A stretch of DNA of 43,746 nt, from the NCBI GenBank assembly GCA_016871975.1, contig VHBM01000002.1, forward strand, positions 1 through 43,746, written 5' to 3'. Shown here piece by piece: positions 9,984-17,731 of this stretch (position 1 is its first letter; each line of letters begins with the position of its first letter). The notes under the pieces are model-generated. The model saw nothing but the letters and a program-made list of their open reading frames with translations. It had not been told where the DNA came from and did no database searches. This DNA is from Nitrososphaerota archaeon (lineage in GTDB: Archaea; Thermoproteota; Nitrososphaeria; Nitrososphaerales; Nitrosopumilaceae). The position numbers were made by a program, and so were the translations under genes.

Positions 9984-11207
9984 CTGAGTGAAAAAATTAC
10001 CGATCTCAAAAGAAAGAAAATAACACAACTGCAAAGAACTGTGATTGGTGCAGTTGGAGGACTAGTTGGAGGATTTGCAATCTTTTTGATCATTTTTGGA
10101 ATAGATGCCGAGCTTTCTGTAACGCCTGGAACATTTTACAAGATGGTTGGCATTCCTGTTGGGCTTTCTGATATTTCAGCTACAATATTTGGGCTTGTAG
10201 GCCATATGCTAACTGCATCTCTAATCGGAGCTGTATTTTGTTTTTGTTCAGGATTCCATCAAAGACTTAACATTAAGAGTTTGAGAAAAGGTGCATTTGC
10301 TGGTGGCATTACGGCAATTGCAGTTTATGCAATATTTTTTATCCCAATAACTTTGTTCGTAATGACTCCAGCATTAGAGTCACAGACAACAGACGAAGCA
10401 GGGTTAGTAACTACTCTAGCAAACATTGATTCAAAAAAACTAATTGAAAACATGAATATGATTTTAATTGGTTCCCTAGAAATGCACATTGTTTACGGAA
10501 TAGTAATGGGAACATTTTGTGCAATGATGTTAAAAAAAGAATATGCAAGTATAGGAACAACATTCAATAATGTCCATGCAATAAAAATTACAATCATTGG
10601 AATTATTCTAGCCACATCTGCAATTGCCTTATACTATGTACTAATTCCTTCATATTCTCAAACATCGTTTGATCAAATAACATTATCTTCTGAATTAAAT
10701 AAGATACAGGAAGGACTAACCTATTCTAAATTCCTCACTATGAATAGGCAAGAAAAATTGGATTTGGTTGCAAAAATGCCAAGTCATACAATTACTTTTA
10801 TAATAAATGAGGCAACAAAATATGACACAATTTCATCAGACGGAATGGATGAGATTGTATCGCAAGTTCAATCAAATAATGAATTAAAATTCCTACAGAT
10901 TGGAGGAATTCAAGGATTAAAGGGAAATAACGCAGAAGGAAAAGTGTATGTAATTGAAGCAGGAGATTCTATCTTCCTTAGATTTGAAAAGTTCAGTGTA
11001 ACAAACGGTCCAGACTTGCATATTTTTCTTACAAAGTCTGGCGATATTAGTGCAGGTTTTGATGTTGGAGTGCTAAAAGCAAACAAAGGTGATCAAAATT
11101 ATGAAATCACAGGAATTAACACAAACGAATACAGTATTGTGATAATCTCAAGCGATATCTTTGGACAGTATTATGCATCAGCTAAACTTGTAAAAATAGG
11201 AAAATAA
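9984..11207 (+). CDS. Membrane protein with C-terminal DM13-like domain
   Basis: ORF track starts at GTG 10041; the frame is open back to CTG 9984, 6 nt after GGAGGG. C-terminus GNAEGKVYVIEAGDSIFLRFEKFSVTNGPDLHIFLTKSGDISAGFDVGVLKANKGDQNYEI resembles DM13; N-terminus has several TM helices. Confidence 0.7.
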   Translation: MSEKITDLKRKKITQLQRTVIGAVGGLVGGFAIFLIIFGIDAELSVTPGTFYKMVGIPVGLSDISATIFGLVGHMLTASLIGAVFCFCSGFHQRLNIKSLRKGAFAGGITAIAVYAIFFIPITLFVMTPALESQTTDEAGLVTTLANIDSKKLIENMNMILIGSLEMHIVYGIVMGTFCAMMLKKEYASIGTTFNNVHAIKITIIGIILATSAIALYYVLIPSYSQTSFDQITLSSELNKIQEGLTYSKFLTMNRQEKLDLVAKMPSHTITFIINEATKYDTISSDGMDEIVSQVQSNNELKFLQIGGIQGLKGNNAEGKVYVIEAGDSIFLRFEKFSVTNGPDLHIFLTKSGDISAGFDVGVLKANKGDQNYEITGINTNEYSIVIISSDIFGQYYASAKLVKIGK

Positions 11208-11209
11208 AA

Positions 11210-11482
11210 CTAGTTTTGTCCTTCTATTCCCATAAGAGTAAGTGTTGATCTAACATGAGGAAGTTTTCTTATCTTCCATGTTATTGTCTCACGAAGCGTT
11301 TCATTTTTTTGTGAATGTACTTTTGCTATTATGTCATATGCGCCAAAAGTTCCATGAACTTCCTTTACATTTTCCAAGTGTTTAAGGTCGTCTATGATTT
11401 CTTCTTCGTGTCCCAAATCACAGTTTATCAAAACATATGCATCAGCCATTTTCAAACACTCATGTAGCAGGCCAAATTTCAC
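11210..11482 (-). CDS. Standalone Lrp/AsnC ligand-binding (RAM) domain protein
   Basis: AYVLINCDLGHEEEIIDDLKHLENVKEVHGTFGAYDIIAKVHSQ...; no HTH; likely start is the internal ATG at 11449. Confidence 0.85.
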   Translation of the reverse strand: MKFGLLHECLKMADAYVLINCDLGHEEEIIDDLKHLENVKEVHGTFGAYDIIAKVHSQKNETLRETITWKIRKLPHVRSTLTLMGIEGQN

Positions 11483-11689
11483 TTTCTAGCTCATGAATCG
11501 TTTTCTTTGAATCACTACCTAATTTTGATTTTTTTTGCTTTACCTTTTCCATACTATTTTTCTGTATTCATAATATATGAAGAACTATAAGTAAAAACTT
11601 AAAATTCATTTGAAATTATCAACAGAAATTGAATAAAAACATAGTAATTTTACTTTAACCTTAAATATTATTTTTGCAAATATCATGCT

Positions 11690-11807
11690 GACGAGGATTA
11701 CTCTAACGGATCATGTCCTCTTAGAGTGATGCAGCGAAGTTAGAGGAAGGCCTTTGGCTTTGGATGCAAACGCTTCCTAACCTTCCAGGCAAGCGTAAAT
11801 CCTCGTT
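11690..11807 (+). ncRNA. Candidate structured non-coding RNA
   Basis: Intergenic, higher GC than flanks; terminal helix 11691-ACGAGGATT-11699 with 11798-AATCCTCGT-11806, internal hairpin 11700-ACTCTAA / 11721-TTAGAGT, further pairing 11739-GTTAG / 11777-CTAAC; upstream BRE/TATA-like aaccttaaatatta (about 11657-11670) at the expected spacing. Confidence 0.5.
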
Positions 11808-11823
11808 CCTCGCTATCTTAGAC

Positions 11824-12270
11824 CTAAAATAATCTAAAGTCTTCTTTGATTGTGTTTAATACAACATGAGTTATGGTGTTTTCCACATTTGGTTTTGATG
11901 ATATTTTTTTTACAAATTCGCTGAGATCATCCCTTCCCTTGAATTTTGCAACAATGAATGTATCTGTTGTTCCTGTCACATCATATACTGCGCATATATT
12001 ATCAATGCCCGCAAGTTCGTTTTCTATCTCAATAATTTTGTCCTTTTTTGCAACAACTTCAATTACTGCAGTAAGATTGAATCCAAGTTTTTCGTGATCA
12101 AGTATTGCCGTATATCCTTTGATTATCTTTTCAACTTCCAGTTTTTTTAGTCTTGATATGATGGTTACAGTTGATATTCCAAGTTTTAGTGCAAGCTGTC
12201 TTGAGGATTGCCGCGCATCAACTAACAAATGTTTTAGAATTTTTTGATCTAGCTTGTCTGGTATCAACAA
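11824..12270 (-). CDS. Lrp/AsnC family transcriptional regulator (HTH plus RAM)
   Basis: LDQKILKHLLVDARQSSRQLALKLGISTVTIISRLKKLEVEKIIKGYTAIL and C-terminal RAM domain. Confidence 0.92.
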   Translation of the reverse strand: MLIPDKLDQKILKHLLVDARQSSRQLALKLGISTVTIISRLKKLEVEKIIKGYTAILDHEKLGFNLTAVIEVVAKKDKIIEIENELAGIDNICAVYDVTGTTDTFIVAKFKGRDDLSEFVKKISSKPNVENTITHVVLNTIKEDFRLF

Positions 12271-12377
12271 ACAAAATAAATTAAAAATGTATTTAAATAT
12301 TGAAAAAATTATCTAATAAATGTACTATATTTTACCAAATTAATTACAAAATTTACACATATGACATGAATTAGAAC

Positions 12378-12746
12378 TCAAATTTTAACAACTTGCCAGT
12401 TATCATCAACCCAAGCGCCAATTACTTTAACAGGAAGATTCCACGATTTTATGACAGAAACTGCATTTTTTATTTGTTCTACATGCTCTTCTTTTGAAAC
12501 CGGATTTCCCGCACAGTCAAAATGGCCTGTTACTAAAATTACATCTGAATTATGTTTGTTTACTGAGATTAGTACCTTTGATTTTATTTGCTCTGCCTTT
12601 GCTGAATCAAAAAATAATTTATCAATTCCTGGTTCTGTTATTGTATCTACATACTTTGCACCATAATTACTTTGTAACCATTGATAAATTGGCATTTGAA
12701 TTCTGCCATCCATACAACAAATTGATGTAGCAAACATTTTAGTCAT
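12378..12746 (-). CDS. Short beta-carbonic-anhydrase-like protein
   Basis: CCMDGR (CxDxR) and GHFDCAG (HxxC) zinc-site motifs in a 122-aa protein. Confidence 0.65.
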   Translation of the reverse strand: MTKMFATSICCMDGRIQMPIYQWLQSNYGAKYVDTITEPGIDKLFFDSAKAEQIKSKVLISVNKHNSDVILVTGHFDCAGNPVSKEEHVEQIKNAVSVIKSWNLPVKVIGAWVDDNWQVVKI

Positions 12747-12749
12747 AAT

Positions 12750-13061
12750 TTAGCTTTGATTTTCTTTATTTTCTAAATAGTCCAGAATTGTTTTATGAAG
12801 CTCGGCTTTATGTTTACTAATTTCTCTTTGAATTTCAAATAATAATTCATGATACATTCTTTGGCCATATTTTTCATAAAAAGAAGTAGAATATTCCTGT
12901 TCCTTACTGCCAATAAACCAACCTAAGATAAAATCATGCTCATTTTCAGGACTCCATGATGCCTTTAGCATTGGATAGTACACTTCAAGAAAGCCTTTCA
13001 AGTCAAATGAGATCTGTTTAAGATCGTTTTTTATAAATTCCATAAATGTTCGTGTTGACAT
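12750..13061 (-). CDS. Hypothetical protein
   Basis: 103-aa ORF, 3 nt upstream of the CA-like gene on the same strand. Confidence 0.55.
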   Translation of the reverse strand: MSTRTFMEFIKNDLKQISFDLKGFLEVYYPMLKASWSPENEHDFILGWFIGSKEQEYSTSFYEKYGQRMYHELLFEIQREISKHKAELHKTILDYLENKENQS

Positions 13062-13102
13062 ATCAAACTTTAATCATATTACCATAATTAAAATCAAAAC
13101 TT

Positions 13103-14422
13103 TTACCAGCTATTCATATACGATATCTGTTCTTTTGTTAGTTTGTCTATTTTAATACCCATTGCTGCCAGTGCATCAACTGCAACCTGTCTGTCAATTT
13201 CTTGTGGTACCTTCATTACCTGATTTGGCAGTTTTTTGTGATTTTTTAAAATGTATAGAATAGAAAGTAACTGGTTTGAAAACGATTGTGCCATTACTTC
13301 TGGTGGATTTCCTTCAGTCGCAATCAAGTTTGCAGCCCTTCCTTTTGCGATAAGATACATTTTCTTACCATTATACAACACACATTCATCAAGATTAGGC
13401 CTTACCTCTCTTACAGATCTTGATTTTTTTAACAAAAACTGACTGTCAATTTCTACATCAAAATGTCCTACATTTCCAAGTATTGCGCAGTCTTTCATCT
13501 TTAGAATATGCTCTTTTCTAATTACACCAGCCATTCCAGTACATGTTACAAAAATATCGCCAATTCTTGCAGCCTGACTCATAGACATTACCTCAAATCC
13601 ATCCATGTGAGCTTCTAATGCTTTGATAGGATCAACTTCTGTTACTATAACTTTAGAGCCCATGCCATGACATCTAGATGCAACTCCTTTTCCAACCCAG
13701 CCATACCCTACTACAACAACACGCTTTGATGCAAATAATAGATTCATTGCACGCAAATACCCATCTATAGTACTCTGTCCTGTTCCGTATCGGTTATCAA
13801 ACATGTGTTTTGTATATGCATCATTTACTACAATGACTGGATAGCAAAGTAAACGATTTTTTTCCAAAGATTTTAGTCGTTTTGCTCCAGTAGTTGTTTC
13901 CTCTGTAGCGCCAAGAATCTTTAATGACTTGAATTTTTTGTTGTTGTGTACCATAATATTTAGATCGCCACCATCATCAGTCAAAATATTTGGCTTGTGA
14001 TTTAGAACCTGTTCAATACACCAGTCATATTCTTTTTTTGTTTCAGCTGACCAAGCATAAACATGAATTCCATCCGAAGCTAAAAATGCTGCAACATCAT
14101 CTTGAGTTGTTAGGGGATTTGCACAACAAGCTACGACACTTGCTCCAAGTTCCTTTACTCCTTTTAGTAGTACAGCTGTTTCTTTTGTTATCTGTAAGCA
14201 AAAACCCAAAGTTATATTTTTGAATGGCTGTGATTTTTTTAACCTAGAAATAGTATTATCAAGAATCTGCATGTGATTTCTTGCCCATTCATAGGAAAGT
14301 TTGCCTTTTTTTGCAAGTTTTATGTCTTTTACCTTGTATAACAAATCGTTAGTTTTTCTTGTAAAATCAATAATAAAGTATGTTCTACTATAATCATTAC
14401 AATTTTTTGATCTATTTAACAA
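13103..14422 (-). CDS. ahcY: Adenosylhomocysteinase (S-adenosyl-L-homocysteine hydrolase)
   Basis: LSYEWARNHMQIL, DDGGDLN, RYGTGQSTIDGYLRAMNLLFASKRVVVVGYGWVGKGVA, NVGHFDVEID; more likely start is TTG at 14344 (LYKVKDIKLAKKGKLSYEWA). Confidence 0.93.
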   Translation of the reverse strand: MLNRSKNCNDYSRTYFIIDFTRKTNDLLYKVKDIKLAKKGKLSYEWARNHMQILDNTISRLKKSQPFKNITLGFCLQITKETAVLLKGVKELGASVVACCANPLTTQDDVAAFLASDGIHVYAWSAETKKEYDWCIEQVLNHKPNILTDDGGDLNIMVHNNKKFKSLKILGATEETTTGAKRLKSLEKNRLLCYPVIVVNDAYTKHMFDNRYGTGQSTIDGYLRAMNLLFASKRVVVVGYGWVGKGVASRCHGMGSKVIVTEVDPIKALEAHMDGFEVMSMSQAARIGDIFVTCTGMAGVIRKEHILKMKDCAILGNVGHFDVEIDSQFLLKKSRSVREVRPNLDECVLYNGKKMYLIAKGRAANLIATEGNPPEVMAQSFSNQLLSILYILKNHKKLPNQVMKVPQEIDRQVAVDALAAMGIKIDKLTKEQISYMNSW

Positions 14423-14471
14423 AAATTTGATACCATTCGATTATATACGACAAATAGTTTGCAATAGAAAC

Positions 14472-14660
14472 ATGGAAGAAGGTACCATAAAATGGTTCAA
14501 CGCCACAAAGGGCTACGGATTTATCGCAAGAGAGTCTGGTGCAGACCTTTTTGTCCACAAAACTGAGGTTCAAGGAAACCTAAGAGAAGGGGATAAGGTG
14601 TCGTTTGAAACTGCAGAAGGTCCAAAAGGCCCGCATGCAAAAAATGTATCAAAGATTTAG
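14472..14660 (+). CDS. Cold-shock domain protein (CspA-like)
   Basis: MEEGTIKWFNATKGYGFIARESGADLFVHKTEVQGNLREGDKVSFETAEGPKGPHAKNV; the 14427 start in the track is probably too long. Confidence 0.93.
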   Translation: MEEGTIKWFNATKGYGFIARESGADLFVHKTEVQGNLREGDKVSFETAEGPKGPHAKNVSKI

Positions 14661-14713
14661 TACGATTAAAGTAATTTTAAGAGTAACAATTTCCTTTGAT
14701 TAAATTTTCATTT

Positions 14714-15493
14714 TTATTCTTTTTTGAATATTTTCATGTAATCATATATCCCAAATGCGATAAGAAAGTACATAAAATGAAATAGCATTTCAAGCGGATG
14801 ACCCGTATAGTAGGAATCTTCAAGCTGAGTATACAAAAAAGTCGTATCTGCCACATACAATGAAATGACGCCAACAAAAACAAGTGTCCACATAAAATTT
14901 ACTTTGCCTTTGAAAAACAAAACAACGCCCAATACCGCCGGAACCAATACGATTGCATCTGCTATTGGGTATCCAGCTAGCAGTGCAAACTCATAGTTGC
15001 TTAATTCTTCCTCTTCATTAAACACAACATAAAGACTTGATACTAAGACAATAACCGCAGCAAGAATAGCTAAGCCAAGTATCTCTTTTGTAATGCCCTC
15101 CTTTAAAATTTCTAAATATGAAATTACAAACATTAACAAAAAAGGATAGCCAACAAGATAGAATAGGTCCGCAGTTGAAGGAAATGGTTCTATTTTAAAA
15201 TAAAGTTCTTGTAGCATCCAAGTCATTTCAGCAAAAAACCAGGATATTGCAAAACCTACCAATGCTATTAGTGCGCTACCATGTTTTCCTGATGAGCCTA
15301 ATCGTTGGAGGACAATGATACTAACTACCAAAAGACTACCAGCTGCAGGAATATACATCAAATTCCCAACAATTACAGCAACATCTTCTCCAAAATAATT
15401 TGCAATTAAATTAATTACCGCAACAGAAATTACGACAAAAAAGATCTTTTGTATGCTTGAAATTTTCTGTGAGCTTGTCTGTAATTTTTTCAT
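14714..15493 (-). CDS. Multi-TM membrane protein, possible sensor-type membrane domain
   Basis: About 8 hydrophobic segments; EMTWMLQELYFKIEPFPSTADLFYLVGYP resembles N-terminal TM regions of some bacterial GGDEF/histidine-kinase sensors, but no output domain present. Confidence 0.6.
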   Translation of the reverse strand: MKKLQTSSQKISSIQKIFFVVISVAVINLIANYFGEDVAVIVGNLMYIPAAGSLLVVSIIVLQRLGSSGKHGSALIALVGFAISWFFAEMTWMLQELYFKIEPFPSTADLFYLVGYPFLLMFVISYLEILKEGITKEILGLAILAAVIVLVSSLYVVFNEEEELSNYEFALLAGYPIADAIVLVPAVLGVVLFFKGKVNFMWTLVFVGVISLYVADTTFLYTQLEDSYYTGHPLEMLFHFMYFLIAFGIYDYMKIFKKE

Positions 15494-15608
15494 TTGTTTA
15501 ATAATTTAATAAATTTTGTAAGATTTGTACCTTTAGTGCATTATTTGTAAATCATTGATTTTAACTACAATTATGAAATACAAAAATAGAAATGATTCAA
15601 AAACTGGC

Positions 15609-15737
15609 CTAGGCACAAAAGATGTCTAGTTTTGCACAATTTTCACACAGATAATACTCTGCTTCATTTGAAAATTGAATCTTTACAGTTTTTGGTCCAT
15701 CATGCACACATTCTCTTTGTGGTAGATTTTCTGACAT
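15609..15737 (-). CDS. Small zinc-binding-like protein, 42 aa (MSENLPQRECVHDGPKTVKIQFSNEAEYYLCENCAKLDIFCA)
   Basis: Manual translation; CxH...CxxC pattern; not in the ORF track. Confidence 0.55.
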   Translation of the reverse strand: MSENLPQRECVHDGPKTVKIQFSNEAEYYLCENCAKLDIFCA

Positions 15738-15870
15738 TAGTTAATGAATTAATTAATTTCAATTAGAGTGGATTAGTTTAAACTATTTGGCTATTTGCAG
15801 AAAAGTCAATTCAATTATCTAATGACGATTAGTAATCATAATTGTTAAAAAGAAAAACACAACCTCATAA

Positions 15871-17406
15871 TTGATGCTAAAAATTATTTTATTACTATTA
15901 TGTCCTTTTTTCCTTTTTACAGGCTCTGTGTTAGGTGATCCAGTTGGTTCTGTACCAACTATAAAAGATCAAAATTTTGTAATTGAGAGATATGTTACTG
16001 GAATAGAAAATAGTCCCACCACCATGGCGTTTGTTGGAAACGACATTTTGGTTTTACAAAAACATGATGGAAAGGTTCGTCTCATACGAGATGGCCATAT
16101 TGACAAAGCCGTGCTTGATGTAAGTGTAACAAACATTGGTGAACAGGGAATGCTTGGCATAGCTACAGTAGATTCTACTGTTTATCTTTACTTTACAGAG
16201 TCAACAAGTGATGGTGGCGAACCGATTGCAAAACGAGTTTACAAATATGAGTGGAATGGCAATGAGCTAGTCAATCCAGTTTTGCTAAGAGATTTGCCAC
16301 AAACAAGACCATATCATAATGGTGGTGCAATGGTTACCGGTCTTGATGATTCTGTTTATTTGATTTTAGGTGATGCTGGAAGATATGGGAAGCTACAAAA
16401 TCACAAAACAGGTGAGCCAGATGATACTAGTGTAATTATGCGAATAGATAAAGAGAAACCATACTATGCGATGGGAATACGAAACAGCTTTGGTCTAGCA
16501 GTTGATCCTGTAACTGGTAATCTTTGGGATACAGAAAACGGCGATGATGATTTTGATGAGATAAATCTTGTAATGCCATATTTTAACAGCGGTTGGGAAG
16601 TGATTATGGGTCCTGCAACACAGGACGAGTTTTCTTTGTTGCCTGGCTATGAAGGATACGTGTACAGCGATCCTGAATTTAGCTGGCAAAAACCTGTTGC
16701 GCCAACTGCAATCACATTTGTAAATTCAGAACCACTTGCAAAATTCCAAAATAGCGTTTTTGTCGGTGATTGCATTTACGGTAATCTTTACAAGTTTGCG
16801 CTAAATTCAGACAGAACAGAATTTGTTTTTACGAATCCAGAGTTACAAGATAAAGTAGTAAACATGGACGAATCTCTGGATGATATAATTTTCGGAACAG
16901 ATTTTGGTTGTATCACTGATCTTGAAGTTGGACCTGATGAGTTGTTGTATATTGTATCGCTTTCAGAGGGAACAATATTTAGAATGATTCCACAAAGTAT
17001 GGCAACAACTAGTACTACGGAAGAAGACGGTGGTTGTCTTATAGCTACTGCAACATTTGGCTCAGAGCTTGCACCTCAAGTCCAATTCTTGCGTGAAATA
17101 AGAGATAATACTGTACTTTCAACTGTATCAGGCACATCATTTATGACTGCATTCAACTCATTCTACTATTCATTCTCGCCAGCAGTAGCTGATCTTGAAA
17201 GACAAAACCCAATGTTTAAGGAAACTGTAAAGATTGTAATATCCCCCCTACTATCATCGCTATCATTGCTACAGTATGTTGACATTGATTCAGAATCAGA
17301 GATGCTAGTATATGGGGCTGGAATTATTCTACTAAATATTGGAATGTACTTTGTAATGCCTTTAGTTGTAATTTCAAAATTAAAGAAAAAAATTAACAAA
17401 AAATAA
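15871..17406 (+). CDS. Secreted glucose/sorbosone dehydrogenase-like beta-propeller protein with CFI-box-like C-terminus and TM anchor
   Basis: Signal peptide; NSPTTMAFVGNDILVLQKHDGKVRLIRDG, NIGEQGMLGIA, RPYHNGGAMVTG, GIRNSFGLAVDPVTGNLWDTENGDDDFDEINLV; C-terminal GGCLIATATFGSELAPQVQFLREIRDNTVL then hydrophobic helix and KLKKKINKK. Confidence 0.85.
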   Translation: MMLKIILLLLCPFFLFTGSVLGDPVGSVPTIKDQNFVIERYVTGIENSPTTMAFVGNDILVLQKHDGKVRLIRDGHIDKAVLDVSVTNIGEQGMLGIATVDSTVYLYFTESTSDGGEPIAKRVYKYEWNGNELVNPVLLRDLPQTRPYHNGGAMVTGLDDSVYLILGDAGRYGKLQNHKTGEPDDTSVIMRIDKEKPYYAMGIRNSFGLAVDPVTGNLWDTENGDDDFDEINLVMPYFNSGWEVIMGPATQDEFSLLPGYEGYVYSDPEFSWQKPVAPTAITFVNSEPLAKFQNSVFVGDCIYGNLYKFALNSDRTEFVFTNPELQDKVVNMDESLDDIIFGTDFGCITDLEVGPDELLYIVSLSEGTIFRMIPQSMATTSTTEEDGGCLIATATFGSELAPQVQFLREIRDNTVLSTVSGTSFMTAFNSFYYSFSPAVADLERQNPMFKETVKIVISPLLSSLSLLQYVDIDSESEMLVYGAGIILLNIGMYFVMPLVVISKLKKKINKK

Positions 17407-17464
17407 AATATAATCTACAGCTGATTATGATACTCTTAAGTAATTGTTATGTCAATTACAATAT

Positions 17465-17731
17465 ATGCTTTTTATTGCCTTGATCAAGTTTAAGAAAAAA
17501 GCACGTGATGCAGCAGAGTATGGAAAATCAATCCTTGAAAATATGCCAAAGGGTGTAAAAATTATTGGAACATACTGGACTTTGGGAAAATACGATGCTG
17601 TGTGGATTTATGAAGCGCCATCAGAAAAGGACGCAATAAAACTTGGAATTGATGCAGGTGAGGTCATGCAAACACAAACACTTGTTGCAATACCAAGAGA
17701 AGAAGCAGTCAAGATGCTAGGAAAACTCTAG
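17465..17731 (+). CDS. GYD domain protein
   Basis: LFIALIKFKKKARDAAEYGKSILENMPKGVKIIGTYWTLGKYDAVWIYEAPSEKDAIKLG; internal ATG start preferred over 17444. Confidence 0.8.
   Translation: MLFIALIKFKKKARDAAEYGKSILENMPKGVKIIGTYWTLGKYDAVWIYEAPSEKDAIKLGIDAGEVMQTQTLVAIPREEAVKMLGKL

Noticed and set aside
11690-11807. C/D-box snoRNA-like reading of the candidate ncRNA (gtgatgc resembles a C box)
   Set aside because: The C-box match is imperfect and no correctly placed D box was found; a multi-helix RNA fits better.
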